This document shows positions 1 through 11,101 of a DNA stretch of 64,000 bases, piece after piece. A program made the translations under genes and the position numbers. Numbering within the stretch: the first letter of the stretch is position 1; every line of letters begins with the position of its first letter. The stretch comes from Aureobasidium sp. EXF-3400 (taxonomy: Eukaryota; Ascomycota; Dothideomycetes; Dothideales; Saccotheciaceae): the NCBI GenBank assembly GCA_024195585.1, contig SWBL01000029.1:124001-188000 (forward strand), given 5' to 3'. The notes beneath the pieces were generated by a model. The model was not told the DNA's origin. It saw only the letters and a list, made by a program, of their open reading frames with translations, and searched no databases.

Positions 1-170
1 CTACCTTGTACACTGCCATCAGAGCTGCATACTTTTTGGTCTACAGACAGAACACCACTAGACAAGCTGCTGGTATCAGAAGCGTGCTTTGGTGGGCTGG
101 AAACATCGTTTGCATCCGCCTTTTCTGGTTCGCTGGAAAGGCTTTGAACGCACATGTCCTGTAGAGGCAT
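1..170 (-). CDS. Possible N-terminus of an unknown protein, cut by the window edge
   Basis: On the minus strand an ATG at 170 opens a frame that stays open to the left edge (about 56 codons). It begins MPLQDMCVQSLSSEPEKADA and continues rich in Ser, Asp, Lys and Pro, a composition typical of a disordered fungal N-terminus. No domain can be recognised. A 28-bp repeat (171-198) abuts the ATG on its upstream side, and that repeat itself contains an in-frame-looking ATG in another frame. The alternative is an internal exon, because a CTACAG acceptor-like site lies just inside the ATG. Confidence is low: only 170 bp are visible and no homologue is recognised. Confidence 0.3.
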   Translation of the reverse strand, partial: MPLQDMCVQSLSSEPEKADANDVSSPPKHASDTSSLSSGVLSVDQKVCSSDGSVQG

Positions 171-198
171 TACAAGCAATGGCATATGTAGACATCAT
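171..198. repeat. 28-bp direct repeat, copy 1
   Basis: This 28-bp stretch, beginning TACAAGCAATGG and ending GACATCAT, is identical and in the same orientation to 3192-3219. The two copies bracket the GH78 gene; the flanking bases differ. Its origin is unknown. Confidence 0.85.
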
Positions 199-764
199 GA
201 ACAGATGATAATTTATAAGAAAACCCTATAAACGTTTACTCTCCAAAGATGCAAAAGGACAAGCCCCTGACTTGCTGTAGAAATCCCGCTCTGTCAATGG
301 CTAGCATTTTGCCGTATGTAAAGCTGTTTTGTGCATTGCTCCTCCACATCCCGCAGAGCCGACGACTTGGCCTCGATAACAACACTCCGAGCTTTCTCGA
401 GCGACGACTGAAATCAAATGCCGTCCTTCTGGCAGCCTGCATCAACATCTCCGCATCCCCGCACTTGCCCCCGCCTTTACCTTGCATATCCTGCCTTGCC
501 TGGCCTGTCTGCAGCGTGCCCTCTCCAATCTTGCTGATCTCCCAGTCAAATCTGGGATCTTGACGCGATGGAGCTAACTTTGTTGTCCTTCATGCTTAGG
601 GCCTGGTCGTTTACATGTCGATGATCTTTATGCTTCGGATGCTTTTATCCCGAGCAGCGTAAGATGCTGTAAGCATCATCCTTGCTACTGCATGTCCATA
701 AAACCCTATGGAACGCCTCTTCTAGAGATTGGTGTTCACCAGAAACGCAATACAGAGCATCAAC
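199..764. other. Intergenic segment upstream of the GH78 gene with minus-strand coding-like pieces
   Basis: No plus-strand gene is convincing here; a 104-codon ATG frame at 249-563 has no recognisable features. On the minus strand, a piece from about 380 to 298 after a TTGATTTCAG acceptor-like site reads SSLEKARSVVIEAKSSALRD and onward, ending in TGA at about 296. A second open piece lies at about 400-570. Together they look like exons of a coiled-coil protein, but no start codon could be joined to them. The rest is presumed promoter of the GH78 gene. Confidence 0.3.
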
Positions 765-3169
765 ATGTGTCCACTGTCAGTGATGGCTCTGGCTTCCCTC
801 CTTCCTCTCACGGCTCTCGCTGTTCCATATGCAGAGTACATCCTCGCGCCATCGCAGCGAGATTTGTCTCCTGTCTCCGTTCACCAGGCTAACGGTACTG
901 TCATCAATGCAGCCGGAGTTACGACTTCTGGCTTTGGAGGTACGACTTTCGACAGTGTCTCTGCTGTAACATACGACTACACCAAGAACATCGGCGGTTT
1001 GGTCTCTTTCGTCGTCAGCTCTTCATCCGACAGCGAGCAGTATATCGGCATCTCATTCACTGAGTCTTCCATGTGGATCTCGCCTGACGGCTCTGATGCT
1101 ACTCAAAACATCGCCATCGATGAGACATTGTGGTTCAAGATCACTGGCCCTGGCAACTACTCTGTCGAGCCTCTGCACGACCGTGGTGGTTTTAGATACC
1201 TGAATGTCTATCACAACAGCACTGGCAATGTTACGCTGAGCCATCTCCAAACCTACTTCACTGCCATGCCACATTTTCCCGATGATGGTCTTCGCGAGTA
1301 TACAGGTTACTTCCACAGCAACGACGAGAAGCTCAACCGAGTCTGGTATGCTGGTATGTATCCATTCATCTCCTTCTCTGCTTTCCCATATGCAAGAATC
1401 TCCAAAATTTGCAGCTGTAGAAATGCACAGAAGTCTCGGGTCCGGAGATCTGACCAGGGAGAGTGGGTGCTATTCCGTCTTTCGGCGAGTGCTAGCCTCA
1501 TTCACAAAAGTACTGTGCATTTTTACAGCTGAACGCATGACAGATCGGACCAAGTGGGAGGTCGGTGAATCGAAGACAAGATGCTGACCTGCTCGCAGGT
1601 GCCTACACCGACCAACTTTGCACCATCCCCTCAACTGCAGGCAACTCATTGGTCGACCTTGATGCCATAGATCCGGACATACCAACAGTGTGGTGGTCTA
1701 ACAGTACCTTGACCAACGGTAGTTCTGCATTCACCGATGGACCCAAACGAGATAAGCTAATCTGGCCTGGTGACTTTGCCATCTCGGTACCTGGCGTCTT
1801 CCTGTCAACAGACGATGCAATTACTGTGAAGTTGTCTCTACAACAGCTATTCGCTAGTCAGAACACCACCACTGGAGCGCTTCCCTGGTTTGCTCAACCA
1901 ATCTATGTGAATCCAGATAATGATTTCATCAATTTTGGCAAAATTGTTTTCAGTTTCAACTATCATCTGTTCACACTTTTGGGACTGCACAACTACTGGA
2001 TCTATACAGGTGACGATGAATATCTGCAGAACAATTGGAACAGATTCAAGCTTGGTCTGAACTATAGCTTGAGCTTCGTGGATGAGACTGGATTGGCCAA
2101 TGTTGCTTCTAGTTTCGACTGGTTGAGAGAAGGCATGGGTGGTCACAATATCGAGGCAAACAGCATTCTCAAACATACCTTGGACGTAGCAGTCGCACTT
2201 GCGTATGCTGTCAACGACACTTCCCACATCGTTAGCTGGTCCAATGCGTCTACAGCCATCGCAAGCGCTGCAAACACACTTCTCTGGGATAGCACAGCTT
2301 CGCTCTACAAGGACAACGAGACTACCACTCTACATCCGCAAGACGGCAATGTCTGGTCCATTATCTCGGGTATCGCATCCGCTAATCAAAGCATTGCAAT
2401 CTCTTCCGCTCTCGCTGCACGCTGGGGGCCTTATGGTGCTCCAGCTCCAGAAGCAGGTTCGACCGTCTCGCCTTTCATATCTGGCTTCGAGTTACAAGCC
2501 CACTTCCTTGCCGGTCAGCCTCAACGCGCCATCGACTTGATGCGCTTCATGTGGGCAGACTTCATGCTCGACGACCCACGCATGACCAACAGCACATACA
2601 TCGAAGGCTACGACACCAGTGGCGCATTGCACTATCCCGCCTATGCCGACGACGCACGTATCTCGCATTCTCATGGCTGGAGTTCTGGTCCTGTGTTAGC
2701 TTTGTCGACATTTGCAGCTGGACTGCATGTTTTGAATGCAACTAGTTGGGTTGCACACCCGCAACCCGGCAATTTGACGAATGTGGAAGCTGGGTTCAGA
2801 GTCGGACATGAAAGTTATGCTGCTAACTACTCTGTTACTGCTGATGGAACGAGATACACATTTTCGACGCCGGCAGGCACGCAAGGCAGCCTTGTCCTTG
2901 ATAGTCCCTCTTGCAATGGCAAGGTAACCATTGTAGGCAGTGTCAGTGATGCTGGAGATGGCCATTCGAAGTCCAAGCGCGGTATTGGTCACGGCAAAAG
3001 TTTCCACTGGAGCAAGCATATTCAGAATTCAGGCTTCACAACAAGTCCTTGGAGATGTGGTGTTTGGGGTCCTTCTTCCCCGCCAGCGCACTCGAGTGCC
3101 AGTAATGGCACGATTACGATTGATGGGCTGGCTGGAGGAAATTATACTGTTGATATAACGTGCACATGA
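765..3169 (+). CDS. Secreted GH78 alpha-L-rhamnosidase-like protein
   Basis: Two exons, 765-1353 and 1599-3169, give 719 aa. The intron starts GTATGT and ends GCTCGCAG; the join restores the frame through a split Gly codon. The first ATG in frame is at 765; the open frame upstream starts with TTG. Residues 1-19 (MCPLSVMALASLLPLTALA) are a signal peptide. The stretch DGPKRDKLIWPGD and the following (alpha/alpha)6 region with FDWLREGMGGHN match fungal GH78 enzymes, which release terminal rhamnose from pectic rhamnogalacturonan and glycosides. Many N-glycosylation sequons are present. The convergent neighbour is a GH53 galactanase, so both act on rhamnogalacturonan-I side groups. Exact substrate is not known; some family members are uncharacterised six-hairpin glycosidases. 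Confidence 0.85.
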
Positions 3170-3191
3170 GTATGACCGCAGGATCGGACAC

Positions 3192-3219
3192 TACAAGCAA
3201 TGGCATATGTAGACATCAT
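3192..3219. repeat. 28-bp direct repeat, copy 2
   Basis: Identical to 171-198. It begins 22 bp past the stop codon of the GH78 gene, in the short space between two convergent genes. Confidence 0.85.
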
Positions 3220-3311
3220 CACGAGAGCCTAGATAGTTGAAGAGCGATCGATCGCAATGATATTCACAAGTTGTTCTTTCTCGTAGTGCAGCGGGAGCTC
3301 GACTTTGACAT

Positions 3312-4544
3312 CTATCTACCAGCAAACATATCAACACTAGACCTCGAGTACCCGATGATCTTATTCGGCCACTCACTCCAATCAGCAGAAAACAAAATCG
3401 CATCCTGGCACGCACTGCCCAATCCTGTATTGTTCAGCCAGGTAGGCTCCCAATAATTGACACCTTTGCCCCAACCACCAGCAACACTCTCAACCACACT
3501 GACAATATCCCTTACCCACTCTGTTTGACCCGCAACGCTAACAGGCACAGAAGTATCGCTAAGCACAGGCGCAGAAGCTCCATCACAGATAGCAGGCCAA
3601 TCCGTCTCCACCACATGCACAGGTTTCTGATACCTCGTCGCCACAGCATCGAGTGTATCCTTCAGATTCTCCAACGTAGCATCCGTGCCATAAAACGGAT
3701 AGAACGAGAAGCCAAACACATCCCAATCAGAGGTTTTCACTTTTCCACTGCCGGTGAGAGCTTCGAACCAATCGAGTTGGAGGGTTTTGTTCCAGCCGTC
3801 GTCGATGTGGATCATGATGGAGGGTTTCTTGACGCCGGCTTTGACGGCGTCGTCGACGCCTTTGCGGGCTGAGGACCACAGGCTAGCCAAAGAGGTGAAA
3901 TTGGCGATACGGGCGGACGTGGGGAAGGTATCGACGTCGACGTAGCCAGTTGGCCACAGCATCCCATGACGAATCTCATTGCCAAGGGACACGAGTGAGA
4001 GATCAACGCCGCCAGCTTTGAAAGCCAAAAGCGTGGTTTTGACATAATTGCGAAGGTCAGACGCTAGAGCAGAAACACTACTTGTCGTCCAAGCTGCAGG
4101 TGTATACTGTTTATTGGGATCTGCCCAAGTATCTGAGAAGTGAAAGTCGAGGTAGATACGATAACCCTTTTTGGAAAACCGCTGGGCTTGAGCTAGTGTG
4201 TAAGCCAGATCATATTGTCCAGGCTGTGGATTGACCCAGATCCTATTGAATCCCAAAGTCAGACTTTGCGATAGACGAGGCTACGAGCAGGGTTGTACAT
4301 ACCTCAATCTTACGGTGTTCATCCCGCCGTCACCAAGGATGTCCTCAGCAGGCCTGGTGGCATTACCCTTCGCCGTGTCTTTGTAAGTGACATTGCCGAG
4401 CTCCAGTATATGCAAAGAAGATAAATCAAAACCCTTGTAGAAGAAAGGGTCGACAGCCTGATTTTGGGCCGGTTTGGCGGGTGAAGCAACCGCAGTCGAC
4501 AAGCATACCAACGCGGTAGAAGCAATAGAAAAGAGGGAAGGCAT
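3312..4544 (-). CDS. Arabinogalactan endo-beta-1,4-galactanase (GH53)
   Basis: Two exons, 4544-4303 and 4242-3312, encode 390 aa; the 60-bp intron has a GTATGT donor and TTCAATAG acceptor. The splice rebuilds the family motif NTVRLRIWVNPQPGQYDL. A signal peptide (MPSLFSIASTALVCLSTAVA) precedes the TIM barrel. The general acid/base is the Glu of SLGNEI and the nucleophile the Glu of VVETDWP, both in the expected order. The length suits a single-domain fungal GH53. The enzyme hydrolyses beta-1,4-galactan side chains of pectin outside the cell. It ends 142 bp from the GH78 gene, in convergent orientation. Confidence 0.95.
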
Positions 4545-5400
4545 GGTAAGACAGAAGGGGTCCCAGAAAGGTTGTGGAAAGTATTTCTCGAGGTGGTACT
4601 TGGCCTCCTTATACCTCTTCAAAGTGAGATGTCAGGCCCTCGGTTACATGCACCTTGTGTCTATATTACTCCATTTCCCCAGCCGCTTCCAGAACATGGG
4701 ACATGGAGCAGTAGATGGAGAAGTTGCGGGGCGCATACCGAAACATCCACCAACTGGACGATCTTCCGTCAAGCACGGATATGCATGCTGTCCCGTGCGA
4801 AGTGGAAGATCAGGGCACGAAGTCAGACGGCAGCAGCAAAGAGGTTTAGAAGAGGTCACAAGCGAGGGCTTTGTAGTTTCTTAGTGGTTATTACCCGGCA
4901 TTCAGCCTTATGAGCCCGGCAATTCGGGTGGACAGCATAGTCTTACGAGGTAGAAAGAGCGAACACATTTCGACAGTCACTCTTGAGGACACAGATAACC
5001 CTAGCACATTGGTAAAATCTTCTTTGGCATATCTCATATGTTCATTTGTAAAATTTTGTTGACAAAGCAAAAAAGAGTAGAGAGAAAGAGCAAAAAGATG
5101 CTTGCCATGCCAACAGAAGGGAAGATTTCCCCTCTCAGAGTACGCCTTTTCTCTCCTTCTTCCTTTGATGTTGATTCCTGATATATGTTTTCGTTCTTTC
5201 TCGTTGCAGAGCTCACACCTTCCTGCGCTTTCCCAGGCGCCAATTTTTGAAAAGTCGAGGGGAAGCTATGGAAGGCAAAAGAGCAAGCTGCACAGCTCTT
5301 CCGATGCTGGATGCTGGAAAGCAAACCGAAGAGAGATTCATCGTGGTTTCAAAGGTTATGGTGAAAGTTTTCCGAAAGCTCAACCAGACATGGTGTACTT
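4545..5400. other. Intergenic: GH53 promoter and HRP1 3' flank
   Basis: About 0.85 kb between two minus-strand genes. The left part is promoter of the GH53 gene and the right part the 3' untranslated region of HRP1. Frames present have no ATG-led, domain-bearing product. No RNA gene or repeat seen. Confidence 0.6.
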
Positions 5401-8303
5401 CTAGGCACCACCGCCGCCGCGAGCATAGGGATGGAAACCACGGTGACCTCCTCTACCACCACCTCTGTAGTTGGCGCCAGGTCTTCCAGCATTCTTGGGC
5501 CCTGTGGGTGCATTAGCAGGTGCGTTAGAGGGACCAGCAGGCGCGCCAGTGTGACCTCCTCTGCCGCGACCTCTGCCGCCGAAGCCGCCACGAGGGACAA
5601 AGCCGCCGTTGTTGCTGCCAGGACCGCCGCCCTGGTTGGGAGCGGGAACGTCGTCGTACATGCCCTCCCAACTTGTGGGTGAGCCGGAGGGTTGGAAGCC
5701 GTTGCTGCTGTTGGGTGTAGCAGATGCACCTGATACGCCACCACGCTGTTGTTGCTGGCGTTCATATTTCTGTTGTTCGAAGGCGAGTTGTTCCTGAGCG
5801 TTATACGCAGGGCGCTGGCCGGGTCCACCGTTCATAGGAGACATGGGGTTGTTGGATGGTGCTGGGCTGTTCGAGTTTCCGGGGCCGCCACCTTGCATCT
5901 GCTGCTGCATTTGTTGCATCTGTTGCATCATGGCTGGGTTCATGCCGCCTGTGTGAAGAAGCTTGTCAGTAGTTATATGGAGCACGAGAAAGTAGTGAAC
6001 AACTCACCTTGACCCATGCCTTGCTGCATGGCCATCATCTGCTGCATCATCTGAGGGTTCATGCCACCGCCGCCCATCATGGGGTTGCCACCTCCGCCCA
6101 TGCTTGAAGCCAACTGCTGCTGCATCATCTGGAAGTATTGTTGCATGCGCTGCCAGTACTGAGCCATCATGGCCGGGCTCATGTTGTTGCCTCCCATACC
6201 GGCAGGACCGCCCTGCTGCATACCGCCTTGCTGGCTGGGGTCGAAGCCACCCTGCTGGCCGCCGAAGCCCTGTTTCTTGAAGCCGCCGTTGTTGCCGTTA
6301 TCGTCGTTACCGCGCAGATTGCCTCTGGGTTGAGCCTTCTTGACTTCAATGTATTTGCCCAGGATCTCCAAGGGACGTTCGAGAGTTCTGTCTACGGCAG
6401 CCTCACTGTCAAAGGTGACGAAACCGAAACCACGAGGACGGCCAGTATCCTTGTCCATCATCAGAGTGGCATCCAGAACACGGCCAAACTGCATGAAGAA
6501 GTTCTTGAAATCGGCCTCGGTTGCTTCCTGCGAGACACCGCCAACGAAGATCTTGCTAGTACGCTCCTGCTCGTCGCGAGGAATAGCCCTTTTGGGGTCA
6601 ATCTGTGGCATGGTTAGTTGTGGGTATGATGGACACGGGAGAAAGACTCACAATCTTGCCGTCAAGCTGGTGTTCCTTCACCATGACGATGTTGACGGTC
6701 TTAGGGTCTCTGAAAGTGAGGAAACCGAATCCGCGAGAACGTCCAGTTGCACCATCACGCATGACAGTGCACTCCGTGACTTCGCCGAATTGTGAAAAAT
6801 ACTCCCTAAGTGATTCTGCAATGATGCAAACATTAGTATACAATTGAAGGATAGCACAAGAGCTGGGACTACTCACGATCTGTTGTCTCCCAGTTCAAAC
6901 CACCAATGAACATTTTGCTGTTAAAACTTCACGTTAGCTATTTGTTGTTGAAATGTGCATGTTGTGTATTGTGATTCCAGAAAGACATGATTGCGCAGAG
7001 GAGCAGGCGATATTCTTTGAGTTTCCGGAATGCTTAGTGCAAAATCCTGGCAGTCGGACACGCAGCTTCGCGTTGATCATTCGAGCCTCAAGTGATCGAG
7101 ACACGACACTATAACGCAGGTGAAGACTGCTGTCGGTAATGCTTCGGATCGCACAGCAGAGCAAGATCAAGTTCAGGTCGAAGTATGGTAGTGGTGTGCG
7201 TGTCTTGAGAAATGGTCTGGAGAATCGCTTGCTGCGCTGGACGACCGGGGCAAAACCCTCGATACGTCAGACAAACAGCAGCCATCGAATTCCGTGCTTT
7301 AGCTAGGCTCTATGAAGAGTTATCGACATGAAGCTAAATAGCTATAGGCTTTGGCTAGATGGGTTCAGATGGTGATTTGACCGTCATACAACGTACCACT
7401 ACGATCTTGAATCTCCTGCCTCTGTCTGATATATATTGCCTGATTGGTCTTGCCGAGGTATGTAAATGGCTGCATAATGCTTGCTCTTTGTGTTGGCGAA
7501 CTCCCGACGCCGCTCTCCATATCTGGTTCAGAGCCATGTAGTTCCTCAATCCATGCCTTCAAGGCCACAATGTAAGAGCGCTCAGGCAAACACCAGATGA
7601 GATGCTTGAGAGAACAAATAACGTTGAAAAGAAGACGGCCGAGAAATGGGGCAACTTGACTTGTGCCTGTGCAGAAGGCGGACCAAGCATACATGCTTGT
7701 CGCATCACGTCTTGCAGTAATTCTGATCATCTGTTGGCACAGTAGGTTGCCAACATTGCAGGCTCCAGCTAATTCCAGTGCGCATCATGTCTTGTATATG
7801 CGATACTTCCTGAGGTGGGGGGTAACAAAAGAAATGCGGCACGACTTACCCGTCTTCTTTGATACCAATAGGCTTGTAGTCATCATCGCCAGCTCCGCCA
7901 TGATTCATCTGCTGAGCAGCACCATAGTCGTTACCTTGGTTCTGGTTGTTGTTGTTGTTGTTGTAGTCCCAGTTTTGCTGGGCTTGCTGCTGTTGTTCGT
8001 TCCAACCATCGTTGGAGTAGGACTGGGGCTCAGCGGGTACATTGGAGCCGTTTGCAATAGGTTCTGACTGGGGGACTTGTTCTGACGAAACAGGTATGGA
8101 TTCGGTCTGATGCGCGACGGCGGTTTCAACAGCGGTGGGGGCGGGAGCAGCTGCGGGAGCTGCTGGAGCGGAAGGGGCGGCGTCGTCACCTTCGTAGCTA
8201 GCAAAGATGTCAAAAATCATGCTTGGTAGAGAGTGGTAGAGATGTCGAGGAAGGAGACGTACAGGTCGGCGAACAGGTCCTCTTCTTCGTTGTAATCAGC
8301 CAT
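5401..8303 (-). CDS. HRP1: Hrp1/Nab4-type RNA-binding protein with two RRMs
   Basis: Six exons: 8303-8263, 8197-7850, 6917-6877, 6815-6652, 6602-6008 and 5948-5401, 578 aa. The start is fixed by MADYNEEEDLFADLYEGDD across intron 1. RRM1 (about 131-205) has KMFIGGLNW and RGFGFLTF; RRM2 (about 214-290) has KIFVGGVS and RGFGFVTF, joined by DPKRAIPRDEQE. Before RRM1 lies a low-complexity Ala/Pro then Gln/Asn stretch; after RRM2 comes a long Met/Gln/Gly-rich prion-like tail and a C-terminal RGG region. Hrp1 binds the efficiency element of pre-mRNA 3' ends as part of cleavage factor IB and shuttles between nucleus and cytoplasm. Intron 2 is 932 bp, while its neighbours are 49-65 bp. The gene is head-to-head with GYP1. 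Confidence 0.93.
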
Positions 8304-8924
8304 GTTTGCTATAGGTGAGGGGTCGTCTGGGCGTCGCGAGCGACGTGAAGTGCTAGTGCAGAAAGAAAGCGCGGAGATAGTCAAAGGAAGGTCAGATGTG
8401 GGTGAAAGACAGGATGAAGAAGACTCGGGGTGAAAGGAGCCGTCGTTTGAGAGCGGTTGGAGCGAGAAGTCAGAAGCAGCTGCAAAGCTTCATCTGTCTC
8501 ATCGGCCAAGCCAACGCGCGCTGCAGTCACTCCATCTTTCACCACCTTCCGAAGATGACCCGTGCGCCAACTGCTTAACGCGCGTCGCACCTTCTCGTAC
8601 TGGTTGCAAGCCGAGCGAGCTCTGTGTTTCTGCGACATGGCAACTTTGTTTATCAAAATACGAGAGTTGGACTATGTACAATCTGGCTGCGAGACTCTCT
8701 GTATCGGACATTCAGAACTAGATAGAAGCTATATGACCTTTGCAACAAGTCTGAAACCTTTTCCATACTCGAGTGGTTAGACGCCGCGTACGAGGGTGGC
8801 TGCGTTCGCTATGGAGCGCGTCATTGGCGTCGCATGCTGGAGTGATGAGGGTGGCCGTTTGTTGTACAATCGTCTCATCTCGACTCAAGCACTCGACTGC
8901 CTCGTCTGCTAATTTCCGCATAAA
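8304..8924. promoter_or_regulatory. Shared divergent promoter of HRP1 and GYP1
   Basis: A 621-bp interval between divergent start codons. No clear TATA box is seen on either side and no open frame has coding features. It presumably holds both promoters and 5' leaders. Confidence 0.5.
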
Positions 8925-10997
8925 ATGGCTTCCAAGAAGCTGCAGCAGGTATCTTCAGCCCATCAATTCCTTCCATCATGGCAATGCTGACCTTCCGTCT
9001 CCAGGAAATGGTTCAGGTCGGTTCGTCTCCTCTCATGACCCTGTCGTGCTTTCCCCACAACTCGACTCCCTCAAGCTAACTGCTATACCTGCCTCTCTCA
9101 GACAGGTCCGAGTATGAATACCCCCTATCTCTTACCACCATAGCGATCCATCTAACCACTCTCTTGCAGGTCTTCCTCTCCTTTCTGGCGCACCTCATCC
9201 TCAAATAGCAAGCGTGAAACCAGTCTCCCTGGTGAGAGAAAGGTCTTTGGGGCTTCATACTCTCATGCAGACATTCTCAACTTCGACAACTTGTATGCTT
9301 TCAGTACCCCTCTCGTCTGGACCCCTGTGCTGATCCTACTCTCAGGAACATATCCAACAGCAGCACACCACGTCCACACACACCGCCCTCGCGCGACACC
9401 CGACCACCCTTGAAGTCCTCGATCAGTCTCTCTCCTCCGGGCCCACGCCGCTCCTACTCTAATTTCTTTGGCGAACCAAACAAGACCTATGATCTACCGC
9501 AAAATGAAGAAGCTTTGGACTTTGACGAAGATGAGGACGAATTCGGCCTGCCGAGCATAGCAAGCATGAGGAGGAAAGACAAAAGACAAATCGCAAAGAA
9601 GAAGAGAGATACAGGAGGTTCGCAATCATCTCTGACAACCGTCCCATCAGCGACTGCGACACTGGCTTCATGGTCCATGAACAATGGAGACATCGCCGAA
9701 GAACGCAGCTTGCCAAGTTACCCTACCACGAAGCGTTCCGACGGCAAGATCCTCCGACCACAATACAAAGACATCCTCAAGGATCCCGCAAACGCTCTCC
9801 ACCTGATCAACCACGCACCTGCCCCACTGAATGCCTCCCCGAAAGAAATCGAAGCTCACTCAGCTCGCATCACTCGCATCAACAAGTTCAAACGTATTCT
9901 ACAAGCTTCATCGATCAACTTGGCCGAGCTACGCGACTCTGCTTGGTCTGGATTGCCTGAGGAGGTCAGAGCCATGTCATGGCAGATCTTACTTGGTTAC
10001 CTTCCCACAAACAGCGACAGGAGGGTGGCTACGCTGGAGCGCAAGAGAAATGAGTACTTGGAGGCGGTTCGACAGGCCTTTGAAAAAGGCACGTCTACAA
10101 ATGAGGCCGAGTCTGTCATTGGAATCGGTGGTATCTCGTCATCACCAGCGACTCAGCGAGGCAAGGGTCGTGGGCTGGATGAGGCCATCTGGCATCAAAT
10201 AAGCATCGATGTGCCGCGAACGAATCCACACCTTGAGCTGTACAGCTTCGAAGCAACGCAGAGATCTCTGGAGCGGATACTGTACGTCTGGGCTATTCGC
10301 CATCCCGCAAGTGGCTACGTCCAAGGCATCAACGATCTGGTCTCGCCATTTTGGCAAGTCTTCCTCGGAATGTACATCACAGACCCAGAGATCGAGTTTG
10401 GCATGGATCCTGGACAACTACCGAAGCAGGTTCTGGACGCTGTCGAGGCTGATACTTTCTGGTGTCTTACCAAACTTCTTGATGGCATCCAGGACAACTA
10501 TATCCATGCACAGCCTGGCATTCAGCGACAGGTGGCCAGTCTTCGAGATCTGACCACGCGCATTGATGGCAACCTGGCGAAGCACCTCGAAAATGAAGGA
10601 GTAGAATTTATACAATTCAGTTTCAGATGGATGAACTGCTTGCTCATGCGCGAAATCAGCGTTAGAAATACCATCAGAATGTGGGACACGTATTTGGTAT
10701 GTCAATCCCCCAGTGCAGACTCTATCAAGCTAATTGTGACAGGCCGAGGACCAAGGATTTTCCCATTTCCATCTCTACGTCTGCGCTGCCTTCTTGGTCA
10801 AATGGTCCGACCAACTACTCAAGATGGATTTCCAAGAGATCATGATGTTCTTGCAAGCTTTGCCAACCCGCGGTTGGAACGAGAAAGATATCGAGCTTCT
10901 TCTCAGCGAGGCTTTTATCTGGCAGAGTCTCTTCCGCAATTCCAAGGCTCACATCCAGAAGAGCTCTCAGAACGGACCTTTGTCAGTCACACTATAA
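8925..10997 (+). CDS. GYP1: TBC-domain Rab GTPase-activating protein, Gyp1 type
   Basis: Proposed exons 8925-8948, 9005-9020, 9102-9111, 9170-9292, 9346-10696 and 10743-10997 keep frame throughout and give 592 aa. The three short 5' exons are the least certain part. The TBC domain fills the C-terminal half and carries the arginine finger in IDVPRTNPHLELY and the glutamine finger in SGYVQGINDL, so catalysis should be intact. The last intron is placed by WDTYL joined to AEDQGFSHFHLYVCAA. The N-terminal part is disordered, Ser-rich, with an acidic DEDEDEFGLPS patch. Gyp1 stimulates GTP hydrolysis by Ypt1/Rab1 at the Golgi. The stop follows QNGPLSVTL. It is divergent from HRP1 and converges on DCD1. 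Confidence 0.88.
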
Positions 10998-11101
10998 TGA
11001 CCAGTCTCTGATACCTCATCTCTTGTCCTCTGATAGTGTTATGGTATCACTGCAAGAGCTAATCGACTGATATTACTGAACCTTTTCGGTCGAAACATCC
11101 C

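Noticed and set aside
729..764. Start of the GH78 gene at 729
   Set aside because: The codon there is TTG; the first ATG in frame is 765, which also gives a clean signal peptide.
7359..7541. 60-codon frame within the long HRP1 intron as a nested gene
   Set aside because: Short, no motif, and no splice or promoter support. Noted only as part of the unusual intron.
8198..8220. ATG at 8220 as start of HRP1
   Set aside because: That ATG lies inside intron 1. The true start at 8303 gives the conserved MADYNEEEDLFADLYEGDD.
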